Below, one piece after another: positions 59,766 to 64,000 of a DNA stretch of 64,000 nt. Source of the stretch: Coriolopsis trogii (lineage: Eukaryota > Basidiomycota > Agaricomycetes > Polyporales > Polyporaceae); contig JAHYIO010000003.1 of assembly GCA_020543525.1 (NCBI GenBank), positions 1,178,001 to 1,242,000 of the forward strand. The letters are read 5' to 3'. A program made the position numbers and the translations under genes. The number at the start of each line of letters is the position of its first letter. The first letter of the stretch is position 1. The notes under the pieces are model-generated. The model made no database searches. It was not told where the DNA came from and saw only the letters and a list, made by a program, of their open reading frames with translations.

Positions 59766-62700
59766 ATGTCGCGTCCAGAGTCCCAAGCTCCAACCTCGCG
59801 CAACCGGTCGAACACCGTGACATCGGTGTTCAACGGGCCCGTGCCAGTCCAGGTCTCGATCCCCGCGCCCCCGCTCAAGATCGGCGACTCGCGCGTGCTG
59901 ACGGCGTGGGTGAACGAGCCGGTGGCGACGACGGTGAAGCTGAACCATCGGCACTGGCCGGGCGTCGCGGAGGGAGACTTGATATGCATCGCGTCCCAGG
60001 ACCCGGAGCACGAGCCTGGGTTCTTGTTCGTCGCGCCTGCGGAGGACGTGGGGCTGAAGCACCAGCTGCAGGTGAGTGCGGGACCGCCTTCTTTCTGTGC
60101 GCGCGCGAAGAGTTGGTGGGCGGAGGGATTGATGGGGGAGGTGTAGATCTCGCTTCCGAGGCCTGTGCTGGAGAAGTTTGGGTTGCGGAGCAATAGCGAG
60201 GTGAAGTTGACGAAGGTGCGTGCGCTCCGGCTTGTGCACTGCTGTGAGGCTGATGTCTCGTTGACGTTGCGGCAGGTGGACAAGAACGAGTTCAGCGCGG
60301 ATTATGTCGAGTTTGTCTTCCAAGACCAGTATCTGGGACGGAATGACATGTGGCGGCTGGGGCGCGGCCTCGTGGGGCAGTGTCTGTACGTCGATGAGCA
60401 AGTATCGTTCATTGGCGTCATTGCGGCGAAAGTGCAGAATATCTACAAGGACGGGAAGAAGGCGAGTCCCTGTCTGAAGAGCCATATGTGTCTACTAATG
60501 CGGCATCAGATGTCTGCAGGGTATGTTTCCCCCGCAACAAAGGTGGTCTACCGATCGCTTTCTGCGAGGGTAACGGTATTCATCCAAGTGTGTCGCGAGC
60601 TATGGGAGTTCGCAGGGGACGGGGAGCGCTACAATGAGAAGATCGTGCACTCGTTCCTACCCGCGCTATTCGACAAGTGGAGGGAGATGAACACAAACCA
60701 CATTGTGACTATCGTCCTCGTCTCCCGCGTGTACTACGACTCCTCGGAAGTTGACTACGCTGCCGGCCCTCTCCGTCAAGACGAGGACGGACGATGGTAC
60801 AAAGACTTCTTCAAGGTGATCACTGACCTGGAGGTCCTCTATGACTGGAAGCCGACGCTCGTCGCTCTCAAAGACTCGTTCTGGGCGTTCCAGCGCGACA
60901 TTCTCCTCGCGCATCACTACCACCGCTCCTCTGCGTCCACCGGTGGGCGAGGCGTGGACGACGTCGTTCGGCTGGTCGGCCAGATCTCCTACGCACATGA
61001 CGGGCCCCTACTCGAGGCCCTCAACCTCGGGCTCAACCCGACCGAGACACACTACATCGACCGCTCTCTCTCGCTCACGGGCTCGTCGACGGTCGTCATC
61101 ACGCCCGGAACGGGCTACTTCCGAGTCTCGAAACAGCTGCTCAGGATGACGACCACGCGGCTGCTCGACCAGGGCTTCGCAGTGGACTTGGTGTCGCTCG
61201 CAAAGCCTCCGTTGCACCAGACTCCCATCTTCTGTTTCAAGGGCGCTGAGCCTGACACCCGGGTGGAAGTGGCCAAGATCGGCTCTCGCGCGTTCGATCC
61301 GCTCTGGGGTGGGGATACCGATGGGAGCGCTGCTGGCAAGGAGATGAAGGTGTTTTGGTGGGAGCCTTTTTGGATCCAGATCACATTCTGGGACAGACAG
61401 ATGGATCTGCCTTTCCGCAAAGACAGGTTAGCACTCCAGTCTGTACGGAGCACATAGACTGACTGTGATCGCTTTATGCAGGTTTGTTTCCCGCGCGAGG
61501 ATGCATGAAATTGAGATGCTCGGGCTGTTGGACCACGACGTGTTGTCCAGCATTGAGATCCCCTACCTACAGGAGCCCGACAGGACCAACGTCGCCTCAT
61601 ACGAGTGGAACTCTGACGCAACAGATTCTGATCTATCAAAGTCTGACATGTCCGGGAGGAAGCCGAGTCTCCTCTCGCCGGAGGAAGCGGACCAATTTGA
61701 CATGGATGTCTTCACTGTGCGGACGGATCCCAAGCCGACGGCTACAACTCGTAACTCCCTGTCGTCTAACGGCAGTGCCCCGACCCTGAGCTCGTCGTTC
61801 AGAGCAAGTGACATAAGGCGATCCTCCACCATCCGCACCTCAGATACCCGCATATCTCCGATACAGGAGACCCCACGTTCTCAACAAATTCCTCGATCCG
61901 GAGATGCATCTGCCATGGACCAGGAACAGAGGCTTTCTGTCGCGATGACTGGCGGTACATTGAGCACTTCCCCATCACAAGCTTCGATACTCTCCGCGCG
62001 CTCTTCACGAAGCTCCAGGACTGCCGCTGTGACGACAAGATCTGATGAGAGCCGTTCTCGTGAATCTAGTACTTTGCGTGGTTCAACCATCTCGAAGTAT
62101 GCGCCCTCGTGGCTGCTGAACACATTCCGCAGTAACATCAGCCAACCACAGACCTCCCCTGTTTCTGTCTCGGGAATGGCTGTGTCTACTCCTCCACCGA
62201 CACCTTCGTCGACGACGGCGACATCCTCCTCCGCACAACCTAGAGCACCTCCACGCTCACCACAGCCAGTATCGATTGGTAAGGGCGCGAGCAGTGCTCG
62301 GCCAATTCGGCAACGCGCCAAAGAGGATGACCCCCATCGAGGATCCCTCACTAAATACTCCCCAGTTGCGACACCTCCTCGGGACGATATCTTGAGCAAG
62401 CGTCGCGGCACGCTGAGTAGCGCCGCTGCTGTCAATCTCCCCATCCTCCCATCCAACCTAGCGGTCTACATTGACCCTACCAGACCCCTCGCTTTCGTGC
62501 CGTACGCACAAGCCTCGCTTGCACGTAGGTGGCAACACACCTTTGCGCAGCCGTTGACCAAGCACGAGATCAAGTGGCGGTCCATGGTGACCCCGGCATG
62601 TCTCCCGCTGACGGTCGAGCACTTCCCGTCGACGCACGAGCTCGAGACGTCGTACGACGTCTTCTCGTACGACTTTGTCTACGACCCGTCGGAGATGCAC

Positions 62701-64000
62701 TCCTTCCTCGTCCGCTTGCCGCCCATGCACGGGAACGGAGAAGAGTCGAGGCGTGCGTGGGCGGTCGCGATCATGCGCGGGATGGTCGCGCTCCGTCTCG
62801 CGCAGGGATTCCAGTTTGTGCTCCGGCCGTCGTCCAAGCGGGCGGGTGCTCAGGAGCAAGAGGCGCAGAGCTCATCTTTGCGCCGCACCAAATCGTACGC
62901 TGGCGATGACAACGCCACTGAGCGACCCATCGGCGCCGCGGTCGTGCTCGGCTCGCCGTACGATCCGATCTACCTGAGCATGAGCAACGAGATCCATATG
63001 ATCGCGTTTACGGGGGACTCCATTCAGGTGCGGCGGTATGTGCGCAGGATGCCGAAGACGGAACCGTTCGAGTACCAGTGTCTCATCTGGCCGAAACTGG
63101 GCGAGGGGTATACCGAGCTCAAGACCACGTTCCGCTCGCACGGGATGGAAAGCTATGGCTGGAACAGGTATGCCACTGCACAGTTGGATCAGACGGACTG
63201 GAATGCTTGCTGATCGCTAAGCACAGACTGGATATGTTGGTGGCCGGATACGAGAACAAGTTCAGTGAGAGCCTTCGGTATTGGCGCACGCGATTCGTGG
63301 TCATACCAGCCGATGAGACGCCGCATACGGGTGTCGCGCCTTCAGGCGAGAAACTGAACGACGAGGAGATCAGGCTGCTCGGGATGGACAAGCTCGCAGA
63401 GCTGTTCACGAAGGTGCGGCATGATGAGCCGGGCCAGCAGACTGCCCCAGTGCGATTCATCACGACCGACCTTGGGCCGGCGCAGTGCATCCTGGACGAG
63501 CACGTCATCGCGCAGCTGGACGAGATTCACGCAGTCGGGCCGCTGAAGAAGAAAGCGAAGAGCGAGCGGGACATCAGCGAGATGTCGCTGGCCGCGATCG
63601 CGAAGGCCATGCGCGAGGAGGACGGAGTGCCGATCAAGGAGCACAGATGGCATGGGCGGCGGTACCCAAACTCGTTCACGGGAACGCAGTTCGTGTCCTG
63701 GCTTGTGCGTGAGTTTCGCGACGTGTCGAGTAGGGAACAGGCGGCGGAATGGGGCGTCAAGTTGATGGAACAGGGTTTGTTCGACCATTGTAGGGGCACG
63801 CACGGTTTCTTGGACGGGTGAGTATTGTTCGCTTTGAAAGTCGCACATGGCTGAACCTCTCTAAGGCACTACTTTTATGTCTTGCGCGGAGAGTACATTG
63901 TACCTGTGACGCCGAGGACGGGATGGTTCTCCCGCCCAGCCAAACATGAAGACACGAACACGCGGAGCGTGAGCTCACCTAGACCTTTCCCGGGAAGGAA
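59766..64000 (+). CDS. iml1: IML1/DEPDC5, GAP subunit of the SEACIT/GATOR1 complex (3' end outside window)
   Basis: Negative regulator of TORC1 at the vacuole; IML1/DEPDC5 carries the GAP activity toward the Rag-type GTPase Gtr1. ATG 59766 starts MSRPESQAPTSRNRSNTVTS. The N-terminal domain includes GDLICIASQDPEHEPGFLFV, ISLPRPVLEKFGLRSNSEV, VDKNEFSADYVEFVFQDQYL and MWRLGRGLVGQCLYVDEQ. The IML1 central domain has RVTVFIQVCRELWEFAGDGE, YDWKPTLVALKDSFWAFQRD, HYIDRSLSLTGSSTVVITPG and FWWEPFWIQITFWDRQMDLP. A Ser-rich linker spans about 61600-62440. A DEP domain near the right edge reads EEDGVPIKEHRWHGRRYPNS, FTGTQFVSWLVREF and MEQGLFDHCRGTHGFLDG, continuing after an intron as HYFYVLRGEYIVP. No stop before 64000, so the gene is truncated by the window. 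About 1,330 residues are visible. Confidence 0.95.

Overview
The window reads as nuclear DNA of a filamentous basidiomycete, most likely an Agaricomycete and perhaps a wood-decay polypore. Genes carry many 50-60 nt introns with GT..AG ends and CTRAC/CTNAT-like branch sites. Gene order is loose on both strands. Typical Agaricomycete families occur: DUF6535 and F-box proteins, basidiomycete kinase-like proteins, and a Pam17, ATP synthase beta, IML1/DEPDC5, P4-ATPase and amidophosphoribosyltransferase with fungal gene structures.

Left arm (1-17 kb) is mostly conserved or housekeeping. In order it holds a SNF2-family ATPase (-), mitochondrial ATP synthase beta (atp2, -), amidophosphoribosyltransferase (ade4, +; its start codon appears to be split by an intron), two tandem paralogous four-TM RING-H2 proteins (-), the TIM23 motor subunit Pam17 (-) and a single-exon F-box protein (+).

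Middle (17.4-45.5 kb) is an accessory, repeat-rich region. A membrane-anchored protein-kinase-like family is present six times: one inverted copy with a stop codon (17.6-19.1 kb, +) and five head-to-tail copies on the minus strand (26.7-43.4 kb). Each copy is preceded by a conserved promoter block and, in most cases, by a duplicated non-coding flank of up to about 2 kb. Two copies are followed by a small four-exon gene with a possible C2-like fold. One flank carries a 1.4 kb Tc1/mariner element with perfect 43-bp terminal inverted repeats, and a 0.9 kb non-autonomous CACTA-like element. A spliced tRNA-Tyr gene, an F-box gene and a DUF6535 membrane protein lie between copy A and the array.

Right arm (45.5-64 kb) returns to single-copy genes: a disordered conserved protein (-), a large Dnf-type P4-ATPase lipid flippase (+), an F-box protein with a probable propeller-like body (-), a secreted App1-type (DUF2183) protein with a probable GPI anchor (+), and IML1/DEPDC5 (+), which runs off the right edge.

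The housekeeping genes show no operon-like logic. The region most worth attention is the kinase-like array. It has an unusual Arg at the expected beta-3 Lys position, DFE for DFG, a shared promoter block, a linked small partner gene, and transposons whose insertion sites can be dated relative to the duplications. Coordinates of multi-exon genes are outer limits of the coding region; exon ends were placed by eye from splice signals and reading frame.
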